A DNA stretch of 16,153 nucleotides from contig CAZSMK010000090.1 in the NCBI GenBank assembly GCA_964608095.1, positions 1 through 16,153 on the forward strand. The letters are read 5' to 3'. The stretch's first letter is position 1; every line of letters starts with the position of its first letter. This stretch comes from CAZSMK01 sp964608095 (GTDB lineage Bacteria; Sumerlaeota; Sumerlaeia; MWCT01; JAGHBZ01). The notes under the pieces are model-generated. The model was not told the DNA's origin. It searched no databases and saw only the letters and a program-made list of their open reading frames with translations. Positions 1 to 6,118 of this stretch are shown piece after piece. The position numbers and the translations under genes were made by a program.

Positions 1-481
1 CCATTTGACCTTCCACTTTATTCGCCATATCTTTGCGGAATTTGATCATCATTTTTCGATAGGTGTCGTGTTTTATGCCGAGGATGAGCATGGCGAGGGT
101 GAGGGCATTTTTGGTGTTGTTGATACCGACCGTGGCAACAGGAATCCCGGAAGGCATCTGGACGATCGAATAAAGCGCATCAACACCTCTGAGGTGTGTG
201 GTATCGAGCGGAACGCCGATTACGGGAAGAAGTGTCTGTGACGCGACGACGCCGGGCAAATGTGCGGCACCACCCGCGCCCGCAATAATTACTTCTATTC
301 CTTCCTTTTCCATTCGTTCAAGCCATTGCGTGAGCCGGTCAGGTGTCCGGTGTGCTGAAGCGATGGTAAATTCGTAGCCGACACCCCATTCCTGCATCTG
401 TTCAAGAATGGGAGTGAAAAACTTGAAATCCGTTCGGCTTCCTACGACTATCCCTATTTTGCAGTCTTTGTCCTTGCTCAT
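1..481 (-). CDS. purE: N5-carboxyaminoimidazole ribonucleotide mutase PurE (3' end cut by window edge)
   Basis: PurE converts N5-CAIR to CAIR in de novo purine synthesis in the cytoplasm. The minus-strand frame from 481 is open to the left edge, giving 160 residues; family members are about 160-170 long, so only a few C-terminal residues are missing. Class I PurE landmarks are visible in order: a GSRTD version of the N-terminal GSxSD loop, SAHRTP, the glycine-rich AGAGGAAHLPGV active-site loop, PVIGVP, and SIVQMPSGIPVATVGINN. The start at 481 is preceded by a GGGGA about 12 bases upstream. An in-frame ATG at 505 would add eight residues and cannot be excluded. A good promoter lies at 571-599, so purE probably has its own transcript although aroK lies upstream on the same strand. 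No purK or other purine gene is visible in the window. Identity is secure. Confidence 0.95.
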   Translation of the reverse strand, partial: MSKDKDCKIGIVVGSRTDFKFFTPILEQMQEWGVGYEFTIASAHRTPDRLTQWLERMEKEGIEVIIAGAGGAAHLPGVVASQTLLPVIGVPLDTTHLRGVDALYSIVQMPSGIPVATVGINNTKNALTLAMLILGIKHDTYRKMMIKFRKDMANKVEGQM

Positions 482-570
482 ATTGTTCACTTTTCCCCGG
501 TTCATGAATATAAAAGTAGATAACTGAGCGTAATGCCCTGTATTTCTCTATTACAAATGAATACTAACAT

Positions 571-599
571 ATAATAGCATTTCAAACATAGCAGCGCAA
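571..599 (-). promoter_or_regulatory. Predicted sigma70-type promoter for purE
   Basis: On the minus strand TTGCGC (594-599) and TATTAT (571-576) are separated by 17 bases. The -10 box is preceded by TGC, an extended -10. Predicted transcription start is near 564, giving a leader of about 80 bases before the purE start. The -35 box matches consensus only in its first three bases. I see no riboswitch fold in the leader. Confidence 0.55.
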
Positions 600-646
600 G
601 AGGTCTTGGTGTTCTCCCACTCGCCCTCGCCGGCGTTTTTTGCGTT

Positions 647-694
647 CATGCACGAGATATAGGTGTCAGATAGTGGCTGACATGCCCGAGATAT
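647..694. repeat. Direct repeat pair flanking a small hairpin in the aroK-purE gap
   Basis: A 14-base word, catgcacgagatat (647-660), recurs with one mismatch as catgcccgagatat (681-694), 34 bases apart. Between them sits a perfect 6-bp inverted repeat, tgtcag and ctgaca (664-669 and 677-682), with a 7-base spacer. There is no T-run on either side, so it is not a typical intrinsic terminator. It lies upstream of the predicted purE promoter and downstream of aroK, so it could be an operator or an end-of-transcript structure. Only the symmetry is seen; the role is unknown. Confidence 0.45.
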
Positions 695-739
695 GAACAC
701 ATGGCTTTTTCGGCGTCTGTTATGGCGGCTTTTCATAGG

Positions 740-1267
740 TCATGTATTTGTTGGAAACGCGTGAGACCCGATGGTTGCAATCAGGGATTCAACCACTTCG
801 GCGATGGTCAGATCCGACGTATCCACAAGAATATCAGCCTTTTCGTATTGTTGTTGGCGCGTTGTAAGCAGTTCCCGGATTTTCTGTAACGGATTGGAGA
901 CTTGAAGTAAAGGTCGATAACTGTTTTCTTTAATCCTTTCATATATAACTTCAGGTCTTGCGGAGAGGCATACAACGAGGCCGGCGGACTTCATACGGTT
1001 GATATTTTCATCGAAGATGACGGCGCCGCCGCCGGTTGATACTACGTAACGCTCTAAGGTCACCAGTTTTTTGATGGCTTCTCTTTCATATTCACGAAAA
1101 CGCGGTTCACCCTCTTCGGCAAAAATATCAGGGATTCTCTTTTGTGCCATCTGCTCGATGATGTCATCGGTGTCGATATACGTATAGCCAAGCTTTGCGG
1201 CGACCATCTTGCCGACTACGGTCTTTCCAGTTCCCATAAACCCAACCAGTATGATGTTGTTTCTCAT
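740..1267 (-). CDS. aroK: Shikimate kinase
   Basis: Phosphorylates shikimate at the 3-hydroxyl with ATP, the fifth step of chorismate synthesis. The 175-residue length is normal for AroK/AroL. Visible motifs are the Walker A GFMGTGKT at residues 9-16, the shikimate/Mg-binding D32-x-D34 in IDTDD, the FR pair around residue 57, the GGG triplet at 79-81, and the lid arginine R118 in RPLL. The gene follows recA on the same strand after 143 bases; the usual partner aroB is not in the window. An AGG lies about six bases before the ATG. I see no convincing hairpin terminator between recA and aroK, so readthrough from recA is possible. The extra C-terminal residues after about 168 look like an unstructured tail. 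Identity is confident; AroK versus AroL naming is by convention. Confidence 0.95.
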   Translation of the reverse strand: MRNNIILVGFMGTGKTVVGKMVAAKLGYTYIDTDDIIEQMAQKRIPDIFAEEGEPRFREYEREAIKKLVTLERYVVSTGGGAVIFDENINRMKSAGLVVCLSARPEVIYERIKENSYRPLLQVSNPLQKIRELLTTRQQQYEKADILVDTSDLTIAEVVESLIATIGSHAFPTNT

Positions 1268-1410
1268 TAAGCCTGATAACGTCTATATTCAAGTTTGAAA
1301 GAGGTGAATCTCCCACTTTTCACGGTTAAGAGCCGCTCGCAGAACAGACCCTTTTTATGGTACCAAACGATTTTGCCTGAAGGAAACGTAGTATACCGAT
1401 GAAGAGAGAG

Positions 1411-2418
1411 TCAGGATTCGGCCTTAATTTCCTCACGGATTTTTTTCTCTATGGATTCCATGACCTCGGGATTTTCTATGAGAAATTGGCGTGCGTTTTC
1501 TCTTCCCTGCCCGAGACGCTGCTCGTCGTAAGAGAGCCAGGCACCGCTTTTATTAATAATCTTCATCTTTATACCGAGGTCGATTACTTCACCTGCATGA
1601 GAGATACCTTGCCCGTATAAGATGTCGAATTCGGCTTCTCGAAAAGGCGGGGCAAGTTTATTTTTCACCACACGAGTACGGACTCTGTTGCCGATGCTTC
1701 GATCGGCGTCTTTAAGGGTGGCGATTCGGCGTATGTCGAGCCTCATAGAAGAATAGAACTTGAGCGCTCGCCCGCCGGGTGTGAATTCCGAACTGCCGAA
1801 CATGACGCCTATTTTTTCACGAATCTGGTTCAGAAAGATGACACAGGTTTTCGAACGGTTTATTGCGCCTGTAAGTTTTCTCATTGCTTGTGACATGAGG
1901 CGTGCCTGGAGTCCGATATACGAGTCGCCCATTTCTCCTTCAATCTCTGCGCGTGGAACTAATGCGGCTACCGAGTCGATTGCGATAATATCCACGGCAT
2001 TGGAGCGAACGAGAGTTTCCACGATATCGAGCGCCTGTTCACCGCTATCCGGTTGAGAGATGAGGAGATCGTCGAGATTGATCCCGATGGTTTGAGCGTA
2101 GTGGGGATCAAAGGCGTTCTCGGCGTCGATAAACGCGCCGACGCCGTTGTTTTTTTGTGCCTCGGCAATGGCATGAAGCGCCATGGTGGTTTTCCCGGAC
2201 ATCTCAGGACCATAGATCTCGATCACGCGTCCCCGTGGATATCCACCGATCACAGTCGCAATATCAAGTGAAACAGACCCTGAGGAAATGACGGGTTGTT
2301 CCTGGACAACGTTCTCTCCAAGGCGCATGACAGAACCCTTACCGTAGCTCTTCTCTATTTGAGACAGCGCCAGATCGAGCGCTTTTTGTTTTTCGTCTGC
2401 TGGATTTTTCTCCGCCAC
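1411..2418 (-). CDS. recA: Recombinase RecA
   Basis: RecA forms filaments on single-stranded DNA, catalyses strand exchange and triggers LexA self-cleavage in species with an SOS response. The product has 335 residues with the normal architecture: N-terminal helix, ATPase core, short C-terminal domain. Walker A at residues 70-77 reads GPEMSGKT, where the near-universal form is GPESSGKT. The catalytic Glu is kept in DAEN (E100), Walker B is AIDSVAAL, the NQIR switch is at 197-200, and the DNA-binding loops contain EIEGEMGD and GGRALKFY. The start is GTG at 2418, chosen because AAGGAGG ends six bases upstream and overlaps the zapA stop codon. No recX follows; aroK is downstream. I could not find a recognisable LexA box (GAAC-N4-GTTC, CTG-N10-CAG or GTTC-N7-GTTC) upstream of the unit, so regulation is unclear. 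Confidence 0.98.
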   Translation of the reverse strand: MAEKNPADEKQKALDLALSQIEKSYGKGSVMRLGENVVQEQPVISSGSVSLDIATVIGGYPRGRVIEIYGPEMSGKTTMALHAIAEAQKNNGVGAFIDAENAFDPHYAQTIGINLDDLLISQPDSGEQALDIVETLVRSNAVDIIAIDSVAALVPRAEIEGEMGDSYIGLQARLMSQAMRKLTGAINRSKTCVIFLNQIREKIGVMFGSSEFTPGGRALKFYSSMRLDIRRIATLKDADRSIGNRVRTRVVKNKLAPPFREAEFDILYGQGISHAGEVIDLGIKMKIINKSGAWLSYDEQRLGQGRENARQFLIENPEVMESIEKKIREEIKAES

Positions 2419-2424
2419 TTTGTT

Positions 2425-2431
2425 CCTCCTT
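2425..2431 (-). promoter_or_regulatory. Shine-Dalgarno of recA overlapping the zapA stop
   Basis: AAGGAGG on the minus strand, six bases before the recA GTG. Its first two bases are part of the zapA TAA stop (2431-2433). This fixes the GTG start of recA and suggests that terminating ribosomes on zapA can reinitiate on recA. Confidence 0.8.
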
Positions 2432-2763
2432 TACGAGTCCCCGGTTTTTTTGAGACTCTTGTCTATTTTGTCGATTAAATGCTGGATTTTGGTACTTTCT
2501 TTTTTTGAATCTGAATTTGTGCGTGCCCCTTTTTTGTCAGGATCAATCACGCCGGGCATCTCAAGTAGGGTCTGGAACGTAATATCGATAGCGGCAAGCA
2601 TGGCGACCCGATGCAGATTAATTACTCCTGACGATGCAATTTCCTTCATCCGCATGTCTACGAGTTTTGCCGCCTTCTCGAGCACCTCTTTGTCCTGATC
2701 GGCGACGCGCAGATTAAACTCCTGCCCATAGACTTTGATTGTTATAGGTTTTTCTTCTGCCAT
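2431..2763 (-). CDS. zapA: Cell division protein ZapA
   Basis: ZapA binds and crosslinks FtsZ protofilaments at mid-cell. The 110-residue product has the family pattern: an N-terminal strand segment ITIKVYGQEFNLRV (about residues 7-20), then a charged helix containing KEVLEKAAKLVDMRMKEI, then RVAMLAAIDITFQTLL, matching the conserved LAA-containing dimer helix. Residues 75-110 are a Lys/Asp/Ser-rich tail that probably continues as coiled coil. A GAGG lies about 12 bases before the ATG. It sits between a ZapB-like coiled-coil gene (46-base gap) and recA (12-base gap), so the three are almost certainly co-transcribed. In enterobacteria zapA neighbours 6S RNA; I see no 6S-like structure here. Family assignment is good; FtsZ binding is inferred from the family. 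Confidence 0.88.
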   Translation of the reverse strand: MAEEKPITIKVYGQEFNLRVADQDKEVLEKAAKLVDMRMKEIASSGVINLHRVAMLAAIDITFQTLLEMPGVIDPDKKGARTNSDSKKESTKIQHLIDKIDKSLKKTGDS

Positions 2764-2809
2764 GTTATCATAACCTCAACAGAAATACAATTCGCATAGC
2801 GGGCTATTC

Positions 2810-3073
2810 CTATGTTGGTTTCAACTTATCTAACAAGGATTCAAGGCTTCCACAGCGTTTTATTATCTTCTCGAGTTTGGCTTCAACCAGGCTTTCTCGT
2901 TTTTTGATTTCATCGAGTTCCTTTTTCTTCGCTTCTAATTCTTCATGTAAGGCGGTGCATTCCGCGTCTTTTTTCGATAGTGTCTCACTTGTGCTTTCAG
3001 CCTGCTTGATTAAAAGGTCGATCCTCTTTTCGAGGCCATCAAGATCATTTATCATTTTCGATTCACCAGCCAT
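2810..3073 (-). CDS. Small coiled-coil protein, possibly ZapB-like
   Basis: An 87-residue, highly charged protein that reads as one long helix from about residue 8 to 80, with hydrophobic residues at heptad spacing (L, I, L, A, L, L, I, V, L, I, L) and many Lys/Glu. It has no signal peptide, membrane segment or enzymatic motif. It has the size and character of ZapB, the all-coiled-coil divisome protein that binds ZapA, and it lies directly upstream of zapA, an arrangement also seen with small coiled-coil genes in proteobacteria. AGAGGG five bases before the ATG supports the start. Coiled coils are convergent in sequence, so the ZapB assignment rests on size, form and neighbour, not on a family-specific motif. 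Confidence 0.7.
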   Translation of the reverse strand: MAGESKMINDLDGLEKRIDLLIKQAESTSETLSKKDAECTALHEELEAKKKELDEIKKRESLVEAKLEKIIKRCGSLESLLDKLKPT

Positions 3074-3146
3074 TTTTCCCTCTCAATGTTCGCAACCTCT
3101 ATCTTTATTCGTATGTATTTCAGCAAGCGTACACTGTATTCACCCA

Positions 3147-3163
3147 AAAAAGCAATGCTTTTT
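3147..3163 (-). terminator. Weak hairpin after the HD-hydrolase gene
   Basis: A perfect 7-bp inverted repeat, aaaaagc / gcttttt with a 3-base loop, lies about 50 bases after the HD-domain stop on the minus strand and is followed by one more T. The stem is AT-rich with only two GC pairs, so termination would be weak and some readthrough into the zapB-like/zapA/recA genes is likely. It is symmetrical and could act on either strand. Confidence 0.3.
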
Positions 3164-3213
3164 CATCTCTTTTTCACATGAAGAACGTGGGACAAGCGCT
3201 ACTAAAATCATTA

Positions 3214-3783
3214 TTATAATCCCAGCTCCAGGTGAATGTCCTGCATCGCACGTAAGCTGAGTTCGATAAACTCATTGAGTGGAATTCCCGCGGATTCGCA
3301 TTCCATTATAGCCCCCCGGTCGACGCTTCGCGCAAATGCTTTCTCTTTCATGCGTTTTCGAATACTTTTGGGTCTCACGTTGGCGAGTTTTTTCTCGGGT
3401 TGAACCAGTGCGGCGGCTACTATCAGACCCGTGATGTTTTCCGAGGCGGCAAGGAGATGTTCGAGCACACTTTCGCGTCGCGAGCCGGGAACCGCTTCAT
3501 TGTGCGAAACAATGGCTTGAAGGAATTCTTCCGGAACGCCCCTTTCGCGTAAGATCTCTGCTGTCCCGAGCGAATGCTTTTCCGGCGTGTCTTTTGTCGT
3601 CTCGTAGTCGAGGTCGTGAACGAGCCCGATAAGTCCCCAGTCGTCGGAATCCGCTCCTACTCGCTCCGCTACCTTTCTCATTATGGATTCCGTTGCAAGG
3701 CAATGCTTGAACAAATTCTCCGTGTGGATATGTGTTCTCATCAAATCAAGCACGTCCTCACGCGACAACCCGAATTTACCCAT
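3214..3783 (-). CDS. HD-superfamily hydrolase (COG2316-like)
   Basis: A 189-residue cytoplasmic single-domain HD protein, a class of metal-dependent phosphohydrolases. The predicted metal ligands are H27 (in HCLATE), the H56-D57 pair (LIGLVHDLDYE), H70 (HSLGTAEIL) and H94 (IVSHNE), all in the order expected for the fold. The rest is helical. No GGDEF, HDOD, RelA-type or tRNA-nucleotidyltransferase domain is attached. It resembles the HDIG-type predicted hydrolases of COG2316, whose substrate is not established as far as I know. AGGAG lies about 11 bases before the ATG. It is 39 bases downstream of the Cys-rich small gene on the same strand and 140 bases upstream of the zapB-like gene. The fold is secure; the substrate is unknown. 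Confidence 0.85.
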   Translation of the reverse strand: MGKFGLSREDVLDLMRTHIHTENLFKHCLATESIMRKVAERVGADSDDWGLIGLVHDLDYETTKDTPEKHSLGTAEILRERGVPEEFLQAIVSHNEAVPGSRRESVLEHLLAASENITGLIVAAALVQPEKKLANVRPKSIRKRMKEKAFARSVDRGAIMECESAGIPLNEFIELSLRAMQDIHLELGL

Positions 3784-3822
3784 CTTTCGATGCTCCTCTC
3801 AGTTTATTTCATACATGAAGCG

Positions 3823-4026
3823 TTATTTCTTATAGCACTGGATAAAACGCTCGATTGACCGGTCGTATGTTCGTTCCACCTCCGGAGGGAACAGACATCC
3901 CGGAAGTTCTCCCATTCTAAAGTGATACTGTATACATTCACAACAGAATCCCTTTTTTGAACAAGGCTCGTACGTACAGGTACATTTCTTCATATTAATC
4001 TGATGATTCTTACACTCTTCCGCCAT
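3823..4026 (-). CDS. Small Cys-rich protein of DUF6485 type
   Basis: A 67-residue protein with nine cysteines, most in its first half: C4, C14, C16, C21, C27, C28, C30, then C44 and C64. The blocks CTCTYEPCSKKGFCCEC and GELPGCLFPPEVERTYDRS match my memory of the DUF6485 family, which has no known function; the spacing suggests metal binding. The frame is open up to an ATG at 4122, but I chose ATG 4026: GGAGG (4037-4041) is ten bases upstream, conserved-looking sequence begins there, and the predicted promoter starts transcription near 4064, after the distal ATG. An ATG at 4035 is only one base from the GGAGG, too close. It is the first gene of the leftward unit, followed after 39 bases by the HD hydrolase, and divergent from hisF. 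Confidence 0.75.
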   Translation of the reverse strand: MAEECKNHQINMKKCTCTYEPCSKKGFCCECIQYHFRMGELPGCLFPPEVERTYDRSIERFIQCYKK

Positions 4027-4036
4027 AAGCGCCATT

Positions 4037-4041
4037 CCTCC
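4037..4041 (-). promoter_or_regulatory. Shine-Dalgarno deciding the start of the Cys-rich gene
   Basis: GGAGG on the minus strand is ten bases from ATG 4026 and one base from ATG 4035. It favours the 67-residue product over the longer readings starting at 4035 or 4122. Confidence 0.55.
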
Positions 4042-4070
4042 GAACAATTTCCGGTTTAAAATTAATGGTG

Positions 4071-4099
4071 ATTGTACAGGGGATTTATAAAAGAGACAA
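4071..4099 (-). promoter_or_regulatory. Predicted sigma70-type promoter of the leftward gene unit
   Basis: On the minus strand TTGTCT (4094-4099) and TACAAT (4071-4076) are separated by exactly 17 bases. The expected start near 4064 gives a leader of about 38 bases before ATG 4026. It is the best promoter match in the window and probably drives the Cys-rich gene and the HD hydrolase, perhaps on through recA. Confidence 0.65.
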
Positions 4100-4252
4100 A
4101 TATTTTCCACGAAAATGGGCAACTTTTATGCAAAAAAGTTCTCCTTCTTTTCCCGGTTAAATCTTTATTCTTTCTTTTCTCTGCAAATGTCGATATATTA
4201 CAATTTGGTTTTAGATATGTGTTGATCCTCCTACAGTATATGAGCGAATGAG

Positions 4253-4281
4253 TTTCTGACGGGGGACGTCGTTACTATTAT
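4253..4281 (+). promoter_or_regulatory. Tentative promoter for hisF
   Basis: TATTAT (4276-4281) is a good -10 box, but the -35 candidate TTTCTG, 17 bases upstream, is poor. It would give a leader under 20 bases before ATG 4304. A GACGTC palindrome lies in the spacer. The 4123-4303 divergent gap must hold a rightward promoter, but this exact one is uncertain. Confidence 0.25.
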
Positions 4282-4303
4282 TATAGATGGAGTAAACGTA
4301 ATA

Positions 4304-5089
4304 ATGCTGGCAAAGAGAATTATCCCGTGCCTCGACGTGAAGGATGGACGAGTGGTGAAAGGTGTACAGTTTGTAAACCTGGTCGATGCGGGCGATCCCG
4401 TGGAGTCTGCCCGTGTCTATAACGACGCAGGCGCGGACGAGCTCGTGTTTCTTGATATCACGGCGTCGTATGAACGGCGGAACATAATGGTCGAGGTGGT
4501 ATACAGGACAGCCGCGGTGGCATTCATGCCGGTAACGGTAGGAGGTGGATTGCGCACCGTCGAGGATATTAACGCGATGTTGCGTGCCGGTGCGGACAAG
4601 GTATCCTTAAACACGTCAGCAGTTGAGAATCCCGATCTTGTAAAGAAGGGAGCTGCTCGGTTCGGGGCGCAATGTATGGTCGTTGCTATCGACGCCCGGC
4701 GCCGGTGGCGAACTCCGGGCAACGACGACTCGCTCTGGTGGGAGGTCTATATTCATGGTGGACGAACGCCGACCGGGATGGATGTGGTGCAATGGGCTCG
4801 AGACATAGAAGAGCTTGGAGCCGGTGAGATTCTCCTTACCAGTATGGACCGCGACGGCACGCAGGAAGGTTATGATCTCGAGCTCACGGCAGCCATCGCG
4901 GAGGCAGTTCGAATACCCGTAATTGCATCAGGTGGTGCGGGTAGTCTTGAGCATATTTACGAAGCCTTAACCGTGGGCAAAGCGGATGCAGCCCTGGCGG
5001 CAAGTATCTTTCATTTCGGCACATTTTCCATTAAAGAGACCAAGGAGTATTTAGCCCGGCGGAATGTGAGGGTTCGACCGGTAACTTGA
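4304..5089 (+). CDS. hisF: Imidazole glycerol phosphate synthase subunit HisF
   Basis: HisF is the cyclase subunit that, with ammonia from HisH, turns PRFAR into imidazole glycerol phosphate and AICAR. The 261-residue length is typical. The two catalytic aspartates are D11 (IIPCLDVKDG) and D130 (VVAIDARR), exactly at the usual numbers. The phosphate-binding loops VTVGGGLRT (78-85) and IASGGAGS (207-214), as well as LTSMDRDGT, are all present, so the beta-alpha barrel looks intact. GGAG lies about 12 bases before the ATG. The gene opens the rightward operon and is followed after 21 bases by a ParB-like gene. No hisH, hisA or other histidine gene is in the window, so the subunits must be encoded elsewhere. 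Confidence 0.97.
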   Translation: MLAKRIIPCLDVKDGRVVKGVQFVNLVDAGDPVESARVYNDAGADELVFLDITASYERRNIMVEVVYRTAAVAFMPVTVGGGLRTVEDINAMLRAGADKVSLNTSAVENPDLVKKGAARFGAQCMVVAIDARRRWRTPGNDDSLWWEVYIHGGRTPTGMDVVQWARDIEELGAGEILLTSMDRDGTQEGYDLELTAAIAEAVRIPVIASGGAGSLEHIYEALTVGKADAALAASIFHFGTFSIKETKEYLARRNVRVRPVT

Positions 5090-5110
5090 CCTTTAACCAG
5101 GAGCTTAATA

Positions 5111-6118
5111 ATGCATCGTAATCTCACATTCATCTCGCTCGAGAGTGTTGATAGTGGAGATGGCGAATATATGGCTACGTATCCTCTTAATCCCTCGCCA
5201 TTTTTGATAGAGTCCATCCGCTCGGTAGGTCTTATCAATCCGCCTCTTATGGAGAAAAAGCCCGCTACTTCAAGGGGTGGGTATCGCATAATTTGCGGGT
5301 TTCAACGAGTGACGGCGTGCAAGGAGTTGAAAATAAGTGAAATACCCGCCTTCGTGCTGGATGAATGTCAGGACAATAAGGTATTAAACAAACGTTTGCT
5401 TACGGCTTTTTTTGACAACAGTTCTCACAGGGCATTCAATCTTGTTGAAAAGGCTCACTGGGTGGCGAAACTTCATTCCGCGTTCGGTCCTGAAGAGACA
5501 CTAAACCGGTTTCTGCCGTATCTCAATATTTCCCCTTCGCACGAATTGATGCGCCGATATCTACTCCTTGCCGGCGCTCCCGAGGCGGTCAAAGAACTGG
5601 CGGTAACCGGTTCGATTTCACTCAAGGAAGTAGCGATACTTTCAGAATGCGATGATGCAGACCAGCATGCGTTTGCCGGTTTAGTAGCGCAGCTACATCC
5701 GGGAATTAACCTGCGACGAGAATTTCTCCACCTGCTTCATGACATTTCGCAACGCGATGAAGTAACAATGGCTGACCTTCTCAAGCAGAACGGGATACGC
5801 TCTATATTGGATTCCAACGCTGCCGCGCCGGTTAAAATCGAGGGAGTACGTGAATATTTACGCCGAAAACGCTACCCTTTGTTGAGCCGTATTGAAGAGA
5901 CTTTTGAGGGAATGAGGAAAGACCTGGCACTCCCGGAAGGAGTACAGCTTAAGCCGCCGGATTTTTTCGAAAATGATCAATATAAGCTAATTATTACACT
6001 AAGCGAGACCGATGAAGTTCATACAATTATCGATTTAGTCTATGGGAGGAGAGATCACGTATCATCATTAATTAAGAGAATGTCGGAGGAGATCAAGGGC
6101 GAGGGGAGAGAAAAGTGA
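5111..6118 (+). CDS. Orphan ParB/Spo0J-like protein
   Basis: A 335-residue protein with the two-part ParB core but outside a parABS locus. Residues 5-95 form the ParB N-terminal domain: LIESIRSVGLINPPLM corresponds to the usual SI-x-x-G-x-x-x-P box, and GYRIICGFQRVTACKEL corresponds to the CTP-binding GERR-x-R box, here reduced to GFQR-x-T at 63-68. Residues 108-215 resemble the ParB central helix-turn-helix domain (NLVEKAHWVAKL, then ELMRRYLLLAGAPEAVKELAVTG, then SISLKEVAILSE). Residues 243-335 are a basic then acidic C-terminal segment with no recognisable ParB dimerisation pattern. CAGGAG nine bases before the ATG supports the start. Its stop overlaps the GTG start of tadA by four bases, so the two are translationally coupled. 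No parA is present. The family is fairly sure; DNA target and CTP use are unknown. Confidence 0.8.
   Translation: MHRNLTFISLESVDSGDGEYMATYPLNPSPFLIESIRSVGLINPPLMEKKPATSRGGYRIICGFQRVTACKELKISEIPAFVLDECQDNKVLNKRLLTAFFDNSSHRAFNLVEKAHWVAKLHSAFGPEETLNRFLPYLNISPSHELMRRYLLLAGAPEAVKELAVTGSISLKEVAILSECDDADQHAFAGLVAQLHPGINLRREFLHLLHDISQRDEVTMADLLKQNGIRSILDSNAAAPVKIEGVREYLRRKRYPLLSRIEETFEGMRKDLALPEGVQLKPPDFFENDQYKLIITLSETDEVHTIIDLVYGRRDHVSSLIKRMSEEIKGEGREK

Noticed and set aside
5..241. Plus-strand 78-residue frame at the left edge
   Set aside because: Antisense to purE, whose motifs are unmistakable.
621..646. cgccctcgccggcgtttttt as a plus-strand terminator
   Set aside because: The possible stem is only four base pairs and no plus-strand gene ends there.
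551..736. 61-residue minus-strand frame downstream of aroK
   Set aside because: It runs through the direct-repeat/hairpin site and the purE promoter, has no recognisable motif, and its composition looks random.
1399..2698. Several plus-strand frames over recA and zapA
   Set aside because: Shadows of well-recognised minus-strand genes; no domains or ribosome sites.
3074..3213. 6S RNA next to zapA
   Set aside because: The interval is AT-rich and shows only a short AT hairpin, not the long interrupted duplex with a central bubble expected of 6S RNA.
4027..4122. Longer N-terminus of the Cys-rich protein from ATG 4122
   Set aside because: The predicted promoter lies within it, it has no ribosome site, and the better-placed GGAGG favours ATG 4026.
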